Origin: a virus
DNA: 24,915 bases
Reading direction: 5' to 3' (one strand)
Virus record (IMG/VR): IMGVR_UViG_3300045135_000812
Location: 1 to 24,915 of that record
Part shown: piece by piece, positions 1 to 6,557 of the stretch
How the letters are laid out: every line of letters begins with the position of its first letter
Position numbering within the stretch: the stretch's first letter is position 1
Notes under the pieces: generated by a model
Seen by the model: only the letters and a program-made list of their open reading frames with translations
Told to the model about the DNA's origin: nothing
Database searches by the model: none
Made by a program: the position numbers and the translations under genes

Positions 1-1315
1 TGTTACCTGTAACGTTACCCGTTACATTGCCAGTTACGTTACCGGTTAGATCACCAGTGATACCAGCAGAAGATGTTACAGTTGTGAATGCACCAGTAGA
101 TGCAGTAGTAGCACCGATAGTTGTACCATCGACTGTACCACCGTTAATATCTGCAGTAGCTAGTGTAGCAGTACCTGTTGTATTAACTGTAGTGAATGCA
201 CCAGTAGAACGAGTTGTACCACCGATAGCTGTACCATCGATAGCACCACCGTTAATATCCACCTTAGACTGTACTACACTACCTGTGCCGTTTGGTGTTA
301 GTGTGATGTCACCATTGGTGTTAGTAGAGGTGATTGCGTTGCCATCAATCTTGATGTTGTCGATGGTAGCTTGTGTAGCAGGAGAGGATGCACCAATGCT
401 TACACCATCAATCGTACCACCGTTAATGTCAGCAGTTGTTACTGAACCCAAATCAGAGATGGTAGCACCTGCAAAGTCAGCAGATGTAGTTACGTCAATT
501 GAAGTGAATGCACCAGTAGCAGGTGTAGCAGCACCGATGTCTGTGCCGTCAATTGAACCATCATCAATATTAACAAGGTCAGCATTTAGGCTGTCGATGT
601 TAGCTGTGCCGTCTACGTACAGGTTACGCCATTCTTTGCTCGAAGAACCAAGATCAACTGCATCATCTGTAGTTGGTACAAGAGAGGTAGAGACAGTTGC
701 ATTGACAGTTACTGTGTCTGTAGCAGCATTACCAATCGTGGTATTACCCTGTACTGCAACGTCAGCTACGAATGTAGCATTGCCAGTAACGCCAAGTGTG
801 CCAGCTACAGTAGCATTCTCATCTACTGTCAAAGTGTCGATGTGTGCTTCACCATCAATCCACAGATTACGCCACTCAAGAGAAGCAGAGCCGAGATCGT
901 AAGTACCGTCAGCAGAAGGAGTGATAGAGCCAGTAGCAGATACAGCAGCTACCTTCAAATTACCTTTGATGTAAGCATCTTTAAAATACTTAGCTGCTGA
1001 ACCAAGATCGATGTCGTTGTCTGTAGCAGGCTCAATAACACCGTCTTTGTACACAACCTGTGCTGTAGCTACGCCACCCACTTCTGTGTAGAACGTTACA
1101 GTGTTAGTAGATGTGTCTACAACAACTTTGTTCTTAGCGTCTGCGTCAGCAATAAGGGGGATGTAACCGCCCTCACCCGTGTTGCCGTCATGCTTGTGGC
1201 CGGTAAGAGCCGCAAACGCATCAACCAGCGTGTTGTATTCAGCGTTAATTGGGGCAGCACGTACCGTAGCTCCGGGTATGATGTCTGCTGATGATTGTCG
1301 AGTATATCCCGCCAT
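1..1315 (-). CDS. Repeat-rich tail fibre protein, C-terminus beyond window
   Basis: The reverse strand is open from an ATG at 1315 to the window edge (438 codons, no stop), so the gene is partial at its 3' end. The N-terminus (MAGYTRQSSADIIPG, then GHKHDGNTGEGG near residues 60-71) looks like a virion-attachment domain. The rest is a beta-rich repetitive shaft. DLGS-containing units of the type DLGSSSKEWRNLYVDG occur near residues 102, 140 and 222. NGG-T/A-I/V-DG units followed by IGxxTxxTGAFT occur near 249, 296, 352 and 389. A run of NVTG tetrapeptides occupies about 425-438. Such repeats are typical of trimeric phage fibres that bind the host surface; no receptor-binding tip or chaperone is visible. 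It follows the nozzle gene by 13 bp, with a modest AGAGG site. Fibre function is inferred from repeats and position at the end of the tail cluster. Confidence 0.85.
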   Translation of the reverse strand, partial: MAGYTRQSSADIIPGATVRAAPINAEYNTLVDAFAALTGHKHDGNTGEGGYIPLIADADAKNKVVVDTSTNTVTFYTEVGGVATAQVVYKDGVIEPATDNDIDLGSAAKYFKDAYIKGNLKVAAVSATGSITPSADGTYDLGSASLEWRNLWIDGEAHIDTLTVDENATVAGTLGVTGNATFVADVAVQGNTTIGNAATDTVTVNATVSTSLVPTTDDAVDLGSSSKEWRNLYVDGTANIDSLNADLVNIDDGSIDGTDIGAATPATGAFTSIDVTTSADFAGATISDLGSVTTADINGGTIDGVSIGASSPATQATIDNIKIDGNAITSTNTNGDITLTPNGTGSVVQSKVDINGGAIDGTAIGGTTRSTGAFTTVNTTGTATLATADINGGTVDGTTIGATTASTGAFTTVTSSAGITGDLTGNVTGNVTGNVTGN

Positions 1316-1328
1316 TTATTATAGCCTC

Positions 1329-2879
1329 TTATCTACGGTCGTTGATGCCGAAAAGCAGCACCATGCCCTGAATGCTGTGACTAGCATTCGTGTCGTTTGT
1401 TACGTATTTTACTGAAATGGATGTTCCAGATCCCGCTATGTTTAGCTTGGACACGGGAGATGGGTTGCCGTCGAAGATTGCCCCCACGCCGTACACAGCC
1501 TCGTTGTAATACGCAGCTGCGCCTTCTACCGTTATGTCATAGTTCGCGGGGTTGAAGACTTCTACATCTTCGTAGTCGTACACAATACCGGTGACAAGGG
1601 TACAGTCCCCTTCTGCACGGAGGTATGTCGACAGCTTGAGAAAGTTCTTGCGGAGCTCGGGATCACCCATGTGGTAGAATGGGGTCTGGTACAGAGAAAA
1701 GATCGGGTTTCCGTCGAAAGACGTGCCATACTCCTGCCTGTGTACTTTTCCATCCTCATCCCCGTGTATCACGTATTCGTAGCCCCCCACGTAGCCGGAA
1801 TCCGCGCACGTCGCGCCGAGACCGAGCAGCTGACTAAATTCGTAGCCGATCTGACCTGTCTGCTGGCTCTCCCTCAATCCTCCGAGCATGCCCTGCGACT
1901 CCTCACCCGGGAACATGTAGCGGAACTGCGACTTGCTGCGAACCACAACAGACACAAGCGCATCGAGGTCTTCGTTGGCGGTGATGTCAGTGAAGTACGA
2001 CTGTATGTATTTCGACACCGTCTCTAGGTTCACGTCACCGATCTTGTTGGTTGCGGATATAGGACGAAGTCCATCCGGCCCCATAAACACAAGATCACCC
2101 CCGAGCTCCACCACGCTGTCGGATGCAATACATCCCAAGTCGTTGGTTACTTCTTCAACCACGAAGTCGGCGATGTTGTTGCCCGTCACTTTACGGATGT
2201 GGTTGTTACCGAACACGTACAGGCTGTCACGGAACGTTTTGAGAGCAACGATACCGAACCCCATATTGATTACACCCGCACCTGATGCAGGGGTGAAATC
2301 GAACTCGTCGAGGGGCGCAGAGAAGTAGAGCATGTTTCTGTCGCCGCCATCGTGCGACCCCGCCATGAACAGATGTTTTTTGAATGACTGTACGTGTGAA
2401 GGGGAAGAGGGCGCGTTACTATCCGTTATTTGCGTGTAGGAGGTACCGTCGTACACTGCAGCGGGGTTGTGGCTGTCCACAAAGACAATCCGCGAGCCTG
2501 CCCAGTTGTAACGTTCGAAGCGGAGCTTGGTCACGTCCGTAAGATCCACAGTCCCAACGGTGGTGATAGCCTGCCAGTCTTCTGCGGAATTGTCCCAGTA
2601 GTGGAGGTAGTTGGAGCCGGACGAGGGTTTACGCGCCGCAAAGATGCCGTCGTGTATCCCGCCTGACACGCACACCCCGATGGTTGCGCCCGTTCCCGGA
2701 AGGTCGGGGTACAGGTTTGTGTACCCACTAATACGACGATAGCCACCCGTGATGGATGGCTCGTAGTTGATCAAACGGGTAGCGGACCCCGGTATTCTTT
2801 CACCCTGTGAGAGGAGATCTCGGTTGGTGTTGAGCCCCCCTTCACAGTATACCTTGTGTATCTGTAAATTATCCGGCAT
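1329..2879 (-). CDS. Tail hub/nozzle protein, beta-propeller (P22 gp10 / T7 gp12-like)
   Basis: This 516-aa protein is almost all beta-strand. It has repeated short hydrophobic strands with Gly/Asp turns, for example ISGYTNLYPDLPG, SRIVFVDSHNPAAVYDG, LYVFGNNHIRKVTG and DLVFMGPDGLRPIS. That pattern and the length fit the beta-propeller tail proteins of podoviruses (P22 gp10 packaged-DNA stabilisation protein, T7 gp12 nozzle), which extend the connector and seal the DNA channel. No signal peptide or membrane segment is seen. It starts 2 bp after the adaptor stop (TAGAGATG), so translation is probably coupled. The gene order adaptor, propeller, fibre agrees with a tail assembled outward from the portal. 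The family call is by pattern and position only. Confidence 0.7.
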   Translation of the reverse strand: MPDNLQIHKVYCEGGLNTNRDLLSQGERIPGSATRLINYEPSITGGYRRISGYTNLYPDLPGTGATIGVCVSGGIHDGIFAARKPSSGSNYLHYWDNSAEDWQAITTVGTVDLTDVTKLRFERYNWAGSRIVFVDSHNPAAVYDGTSYTQITDSNAPSSPSHVQSFKKHLFMAGSHDGGDRNMLYFSAPLDEFDFTPASGAGVINMGFGIVALKTFRDSLYVFGNNHIRKVTGNNIADFVVEEVTNDLGCIASDSVVELGGDLVFMGPDGLRPISATNKIGDVNLETVSKYIQSYFTDITANEDLDALVSVVVRSKSQFRYMFPGEESQGMLGGLRESQQTGQIGYEFSQLLGLGATCADSGYVGGYEYVIHGDEDGKVHRQEYGTSFDGNPIFSLYQTPFYHMGDPELRKNFLKLSTYLRAEGDCTLVTGIVYDYEDVEVFNPANYDITVEGAAAYYNEAVYGVGAIFDGNPSPVSKLNIAGSGTSISVKYVTNDTNASHSIQGMVLLFGINDRR

Positions 2880-2881
2880 CT

Positions 2882-3559
2882 CTAGCGCACCACGACTGTA
2901 GAACGGAAGTTGAAGATGTCATCAATCAGGAGGCGACGCATCGTCTTGATCCCATCCTCAAACTCGCCTTTATGGATCTGTGCGCTTTGATCGTTCGAAC
3001 GAAAACGCATCATGTACATCATCGCGCCCGTGATCAGGATGTGCTTGAACCGATCGGGTACGATACACACATCGTCGTATGCCGACATGTCGTCAGGAAA
3101 CGTCCAGTACTTGTACTCGATCTCGTACGCGGAGTCGGGCTTTGGCGACACGCCGAAAGAGCCTTCCTGCGTCTGGTAGATCAGTTCCGGAGCACCCGTT
3201 GCACCCGCTTCGTCGTCAGGACGATGCAGGGTAAGGTACTCAGGATAACTAATCACGGGAAGTTTTTTACCGTCGTTACGGAACGTTGCGTTGCGTTTGA
3301 GATAAAAACTCTCGGGATCTACAGACGAAAACCCCGACGGCAGGTCGTATTCTTGTACGGATGCCGTGAGGGTCTGTGTGTGGGTGGTCAGCGTAAAGGG
3401 CCACTCTTGCGCTTCTTGTACAATGTGGCGTACCGCACTGTTGATCGCGTCTTTTGCGAGGGCCTGTATGTTGCGGGCACCGGAGAAGTCCGCGTCTGGG
3501 ATTGTCACTTCATTGAGACGACGCAGGAGTTCGTTGGTGAGGGAGATGTATGTAGCCAT
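2882..3559 (-). CDS. Head-to-tail adaptor (T7 gp11 / P22 gp4-like)
   Basis: This 225-aa protein begins with helices (ISLTNELLRRLNEV, then a long helix around residues 28-50 containing AINSAVRHIVQEAQEWPF). A central beta part follows (EYDLPSGFSSVDPESFYLKR, EIEYKYWTFP), then C-terminal helices (RFKHILITGAMMYMMRFRSND). The early helical bundle with an 'A.N.AVR.I....EWPF' pattern and the length match podovirus adaptor/tail-tube A proteins, which form the ring under the portal. It lies between lysozyme and the propeller protein. It has its own near-consensus promoter at 3622-3650 and an 80-nt leader, so it probably heads a tail-assembly unit with the nozzle and fibre. The ATG at 3559 lacks a strong Shine-Dalgarno (ACAGGT is 12 nt upstream). 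Confidence 0.75.
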   Translation of the reverse strand: MATYISLTNELLRRLNEVTIPDADFSGARNIQALAKDAINSAVRHIVQEAQEWPFTLTTHTQTLTASVQEYDLPSGFSSVDPESFYLKRNATFRNDGKKLPVISYPEYLTLHRPDDEAGATGAPELIYQTQEGSFGVSPKPDSAYEIEYKYWTFPDDMSAYDDVCIVPDRFKHILITGAMMYMMRFRSNDQSAQIHKGEFEDGIKTMRRLLIDDIFNFRSTVVVR

Positions 3560-3621
3560 ACAAAAATATACCTGTTTTGTGTAAAAGAGGAGAAGGGGGG
3601 AGGGTGCTGACCGGTATACTT

Positions 3622-3650
3622 ATTGTACGGAATATAAGTCAGTCTGTCAA
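3622..3650 (-). promoter_or_regulatory. Sigma70-type promoter for adaptor/nozzle/fibre
   Basis: Read leftward, TTGACA (3650-3645), a 17-bp spacer and TACAAT (3627-3622) form a near-perfect sigma70 promoter. The -35 box contains the TGA stop codon of the lysozyme gene (3649-3647). The start site should fall near 3615, giving a leader of about 55 nt before the adaptor ATG. Confidence 0.75.
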
Positions 3651-4072
3651 ACCCAATCGCCGGTGCGCATCGCATCCGATAGACGGTCCGCACGGCGACC
3701 CACCTGACGGGCCCAGCGAGAGTCTAGCATTTGCGCGGAAGCTTCGTCCCAATCCTCTTCTTCGATGGCGTTCCACATGTTTTGGAACTTCATCAAGGTG
3801 GGGGTACCGAGATTGAATGCCATGTCCACAAGAACACGCTGACGTACAGGATCGAGAGTAGATACGAGAGGCATGCGCTCAAGGAGTTCAACCTCCACAA
3901 TCTCGATGTCGTTGGCGAGCAGGTAGCGCGCCTCATCTTCTGTGATACCACGATCTTCAATGTTGCGGCCCACGCCGATAGTCAGTTTTTCTGCTGTACA
4001 GCGATACGGCATGAGTTCCATACCTTCGTGTTCAATCAGCTGTTCGACGAGATCGTCTGTGTTGTAATCCAT
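3647..4072 (-). CDS. Endolysin, T4-type lysozyme (GH24)
   Basis: This 141-aa protein should cleave the glycan strands of peptidoglycan at lysis. The N-terminus carries the GH24 catalytic stretch: Glu16 in EHEG, then eight residues to Cys25 (PYRC), then Thr31 in LTIGVGRN. This is the E-8-D/C-5-T pattern of phage lysozymes, with Cys where T4 lysozyme has Asp20; such Cys variants are known to be active. The C-terminal helices (VLVDMAFNLG, LMKFQNMWNAI, DSRWARQVGRRADRL) also match the family. There is no signal-anchor or secretion signal, so it would be cytoplasmic and need a holin or another route to the periplasm. The ATG directly follows the stop of the upstream gene (TAAATG), with GGAGGG overlapping that stop. 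The length is slightly shorter than T4 lysozyme (164 aa). Confidence 0.92.
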   Translation of the reverse strand: MDYNTDDLVEQLIEHEGMELMPYRCTAEKLTIGVGRNIEDRGITEDEARYLLANDIEIVEVELLERMPLVSTLDPVRQRVLVDMAFNLGTPTLMKFQNMWNAIEEEDWDEASAQMLDSRWARQVGRRADRLSDAMRTGDWV

Positions 4073-4435
4073 TTACCCTCCTACAGGGACAAAGATTTCT
4101 TCGATGGTTGCAAATACGTGTAGGGACGGAGAACTGTTGCCCGAAGCGGTTACAGTCATGTAGTCGCCGGGTTCAAACACAATATACGCGTCACTAAATT
4201 GGATGTACTCGCCAGTTGTCATGTTTTTGCCGCCGAGTACAGAGAGACTTTGCGCCCCGTTTTGACGTACCCACGACACACTTGTGTCTGTGTTGCCGTT
4301 TGGATTGGAGAGAAAGAGGAGATTCATCATGCCACGTGCGTTAGCTGGACATGTATACAGTGTTACAACCTCATCCTCTGTATCACAGATCACGCTGTTG
4401 GTTATTACACGGGTGCTTTTTGCGATGTTGAACAT
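4073..4435 (-). CDS. Small beta-rich virion protein, function unknown
   Basis: This 120-aa protein is not a recognised family. It consists of alternating beta-strands and Gly/Asn turns (VVTLYTCP, GMMNLLFLSNPNG, TSVSWVRQNG, AYIVFEPGDYMTVTASG, HVFATIEEIFVP), consistent with a beta-sandwich such as a head decoration or fibre-associated domain. It is the first gene after the coat-protein terminator and is served by a new promoter at 4465-4493. It is followed without a gap by lysozyme (TAAATG), so the two are co-translated. The ATG at 4435 has no strong Shine-Dalgarno. A decoration or neck role is inferred from the fold type and position next to the coat gene. Confidence 0.7.
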   Translation of the reverse strand: MFNIAKSTRVITNSVICDTEDEVVTLYTCPANARGMMNLLFLSNPNGNTDTSVSWVRQNGAQSLSVLGGKNMTTGEYIQFSDAYIVFEPGDYMTVTASGNSSPSLHVFATIEEIFVPVGG

Positions 4436-4464
4436 ATAGGTATAACCCCGGCGGGCTTAACGTG

Positions 4465-4493
4465 ATTGTACAGGTGGGATTTGCTTTCGTCAA
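4465..4493 (-). promoter_or_regulatory. Sigma70-type promoter after coat gene
   Basis: Leftward TTGACG (4493-4488), a 17-bp spacer and TACAAT (4470-4465). It lies just past the coat-gene terminator and upstream of the 120-aa gene. Its -10 region reads CTGTACAATCA, the same as in the rightward promoter at 17203-17231. Confidence 0.75.
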
Positions 4494-4512
4494 CACTCTC
4501 GTGGAAAGCATT

Positions 4513-4542
4513 GGCGAAAAGAGAGGGGACCGAAGTCCCCCC
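4513..4542 (-). terminator. Rho-independent terminator after coat gene
   Basis: On the reverse strand a GGGGAC stem, TTCG tetraloop and GTCCCC (4540-4525) are followed by TCTCTTTTC. The UUCG-type loop and U-rich tail make this a convincing intrinsic terminator 17 bp after the coat stop codon. It separates head from tail/lysis transcripts, though read-through is possible. Confidence 0.8.
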
Positions 4543-4557
4543 TAAGTGAGGCTAACC

Positions 4558-5508
4558 TTATAGATCAACTACACCACGTACTAGACCTTCTGGACGTAGT
4601 ACTTTGCGGCCGAATACGTGTAGACCACGTACGATGTCGCTGAAAGTATCAGTTGCGCGAACAACTTCAGTCTTAGCGATGTGTGAAGCAGTAGCTGTAG
4701 AAGACATGTGGCCCGCTAGGATAGCGTTCTCACCAGCACCTAGACCTGTTAGGGTAACGATGTCTGTACCAGAATCGTTTAGTGCAGTTGTCTTGTAGCA
4801 GTTCATGCCCGCAATGTTACCAGCCATTACTAGACCGTTACGTAGTGGAGAAGTACCGTCACCAGTTACCTGAACTTCAGCGAACTTAGAACCAGCAGAG
4901 AACAGTAGTTCGTAGAATGCTGGAGGAGCAACGAAGAAGCGGTTTTCTTCTGGGATAGACTGGTCGTCAAGAGCGCGAGCCATTTTCAGCATTAGGTTTA
5001 CAGCTGCGTCGCCAGTAGATAGGGCCACAGGAGTAGCAACAGTACCTAGACCAGAAACCTGCTGTACAGATGCACCAGACTCACCAGTGATACCAGCACC
5101 ACCAACCATCGCAGTCAGTACGTTAGCGTCGTACTTGCGCTTCAAGCTGTATGCGCCAGAAGAAGTAGCAAGAGATTCGAAGTTTACGTGAGACTGACGC
5201 TCTTCAATGTCGTCGATCTTGAACGCGAAAGCGTTAGCTTGGTCAACAACCATTGAAGTCTGATCATCCGCCAAATCCTGTGGGCTAACAGTAGCGCCAC
5301 GAGAGTAAGCAGATACAGTGATAGTCGGCTCTTTGATGATGTTTACGGTGTCGCCGTAGTTTTCGATCTCACCAGCGTAGTCTGTGTTGGTGATGTCTTC
5401 TACTACAGAAGCACGACGGAAGAACTTCAGAACTTTCTGTGAAAAGATTTCTGGAGTAAAGTTACCATTTGGAAGGTTGGTATAACCTGATGCGCTAGAA
5501 AAAGCCAT
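4558..5508 (-). CDS. Major capsid (coat) protein, HK97-type
   Basis: This 316-aa protein shows the features of tailed-phage coat proteins: an N-terminal arm (FTPEIFSQKVLKFFRRASVVEDI), an early beta E-loop-like region (GDTVNIIKEPTITVSAYSRG), an acidic long-helix segment (DQANAFAFKIDDIEE) and a beta-rich C-terminus (VVRATDTFSDIVRGLHVFGRKVL). Its position after the scaffold gene and its size agree. The start has an AGGGA site eight or so nt before the ATG. A strong terminator follows the stop, consistent with a heavily expressed gene. Codons here are notably A/T-richer in third positions than in the neighbouring terminase genes, as is common for abundant structural proteins. Assignment to the P22-like or T7-like branch is not possible by eye. 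Confidence 0.9.
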   Translation of the reverse strand: MAFSSASGYTNLPNGNFTPEIFSQKVLKFFRRASVVEDITNTDYAGEIENYGDTVNIIKEPTITVSAYSRGATVSPQDLADDQTSMVVDQANAFAFKIDDIEERQSHVNFESLATSSGAYSLKRKYDANVLTAMVGGAGITGESGASVQQVSGLGTVATPVALSTGDAAVNLMLKMARALDDQSIPEENRFFVAPPAFYELLFSAGSKFAEVQVTGDGTSPLRNGLVMAGNIAGMNCYKTTALNDSGTDIVTLTGLGAGENAILAGHMSSTATASHIAKTEVVRATDTFSDIVRGLHVFGRKVLRPEGLVRGVVDL

Positions 5509-5539
5509 TGTTTTGATTCCCTGTTAGAGATAGTTATGT

Positions 5540-6427
5540 TTATTTGCTGTAATCAATCCGGCCTTCTGCTCTTGCTGCGTCGAGTTCAGCTTCGTATTTC
5601 TCGAACTCATGCGGCTTCAAGCGACCGATCTCAGATGCCTTCCATACACGTTTGTCACCACTCTGTGATGCTACCACGTCTTTTGCTGCGGGCGTACGTA
5701 CCGATGCAGCGGGATCTGAGTTTGAGGTCCGCTTTTGTTTCTTGATTCCCATGTCAGCTTTGTACAGGTCAACTACACGTGATGCCCAAGCAGCGTCCTT
5801 GTTGTTTTTGTAGATGCCATCTGAAATAGATGCAGGCTGGTCATCTAGCCACGCTAAGAACTTTTCGTCTGATTTAAGCTGGTTAAAATCTGGGTGACGG
5901 TTCAACAACTCTTTGTACGCACTCTGCACCTCAAGCTCTTGTTCGCGCGACTTCAAAGTCTGAACTTCTTCTTGTAGGTTGCGGAGTTTGTCCTCAGCAC
6001 GTTGTGTCGAGATCGTCTCCATTACGGCGTATACTTCTGGGTACTTCTGCTTAAAAGCTTCTAGTTGTTCAGGAGTACGTGGTAGCTCGCTCGGGGCAAC
6101 GCCCTCTGCTGCACCAACCTGTTGCGCTTTCAACATCTCTTCTCGTTCGTGTTTCCACTCTTCGAGTTTGCTGTCGTAGTGACGTTTCAGGTCGTCGTAA
6201 CGCTTCTTATAATCTGAAGCGGATTCGTCTTCACGTTGGGCGGCGGCGAAACTGTCTGGATTCTGCGGGGTAGCTTCTGGTTCTTCAGAAGGGCCCTCAG
6301 CCTGTTCTTGTTCCTCGTCTTCCTTGTAGACCTCATCACGGTACTTACCGCGGTAGAGGGACTTGTCATTGACAGTACCAAAACTGTCGTTAGCTTTATG
6401 GGCGCGGTGGCCTCGTTGTTTTGCCAT
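5540..6427 (-). CDS. Capsid scaffolding protein
   Basis: This 295-aa protein is highly charged, Glu/Lys/Gln-rich and mostly helical. It has an acidic disordered N-terminal third (EDEEQEQAEGPSEEPEATPQNP), a coiled-coil middle around residues 70-180 (YDDLKRHYDSKLEEWKHEREEM; DKLRNLQEEVQTLKSREQELE) and a helix-rich, charged C-terminus (KPHEFEKYEAELDAARAEGRIDYSK). This composition and the position immediately before the coat gene are typical of podovirus scaffolds, which nucleate procapsid assembly and leave before packaging. The start has a good TAGGAG site about 7 nt before the ATG. The gap to coat is 31 bp. No protease domain is seen, so exit rather than cleavage is likely. Confidence 0.87.
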   Translation of the reverse strand: MAKQRGHRAHKANDSFGTVNDKSLYRGKYRDEVYKEDEEQEQAEGPSEEPEATPQNPDSFAAAQREDESASDYKKRYDDLKRHYDSKLEEWKHEREEMLKAQQVGAAEGVAPSELPRTPEQLEAFKQKYPEVYAVMETISTQRAEDKLRNLQEEVQTLKSREQELEVQSAYKELLNRHPDFNQLKSDEKFLAWLDDQPASISDGIYKNNKDAAWASRVVDLYKADMGIKKQKRTSNSDPAASVRTPAAKDVVASQSGDKRVWKASEIGRLKPHEFEKYEAELDAARAEGRIDYSK

Positions 6428-6444
6428 TGTGTTTCTCCTATCTC

Positions 6445-6515
6445 ACGGGGCCTCATGGCGGAGGGTAGCCGTTGGTTTTAAAACGGGGCCCAACCTCATG
6501 TTGGGGTAGCCGTTG
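6445..6515. repeat. Imperfect tandem repeat between virion protein and scaffold genes
   Basis: Two units (6445-6474 and 6483-6515) share ACGGGGCC, CTCATG and GGGTAGCCGTTG in the same order. The second also contains a hairpin, CCCAAC-ATGAG-GTTGGG on the reverse strand. They occupy the 130-bp gap 6428-6557, just upstream of the scaffold ribosome-binding site. The function is unknown; it may affect read-through into the scaffold and coat genes. Confidence 0.55.
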
Positions 6516-6557
6516 AACTTGTTGGCGGTGGAGAGTCGCCGGGTTTTGTGCGGGTAC

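Noticed and set aside
27-902. Long rightward open frame (291 codons)
   Set aside because: It is the antisense of the repetitive fibre gene. Its Val/Pro/Ser-rich periodic translation mirrors the fibre repeats, and the reverse frame encodes recognisable fibre motifs.
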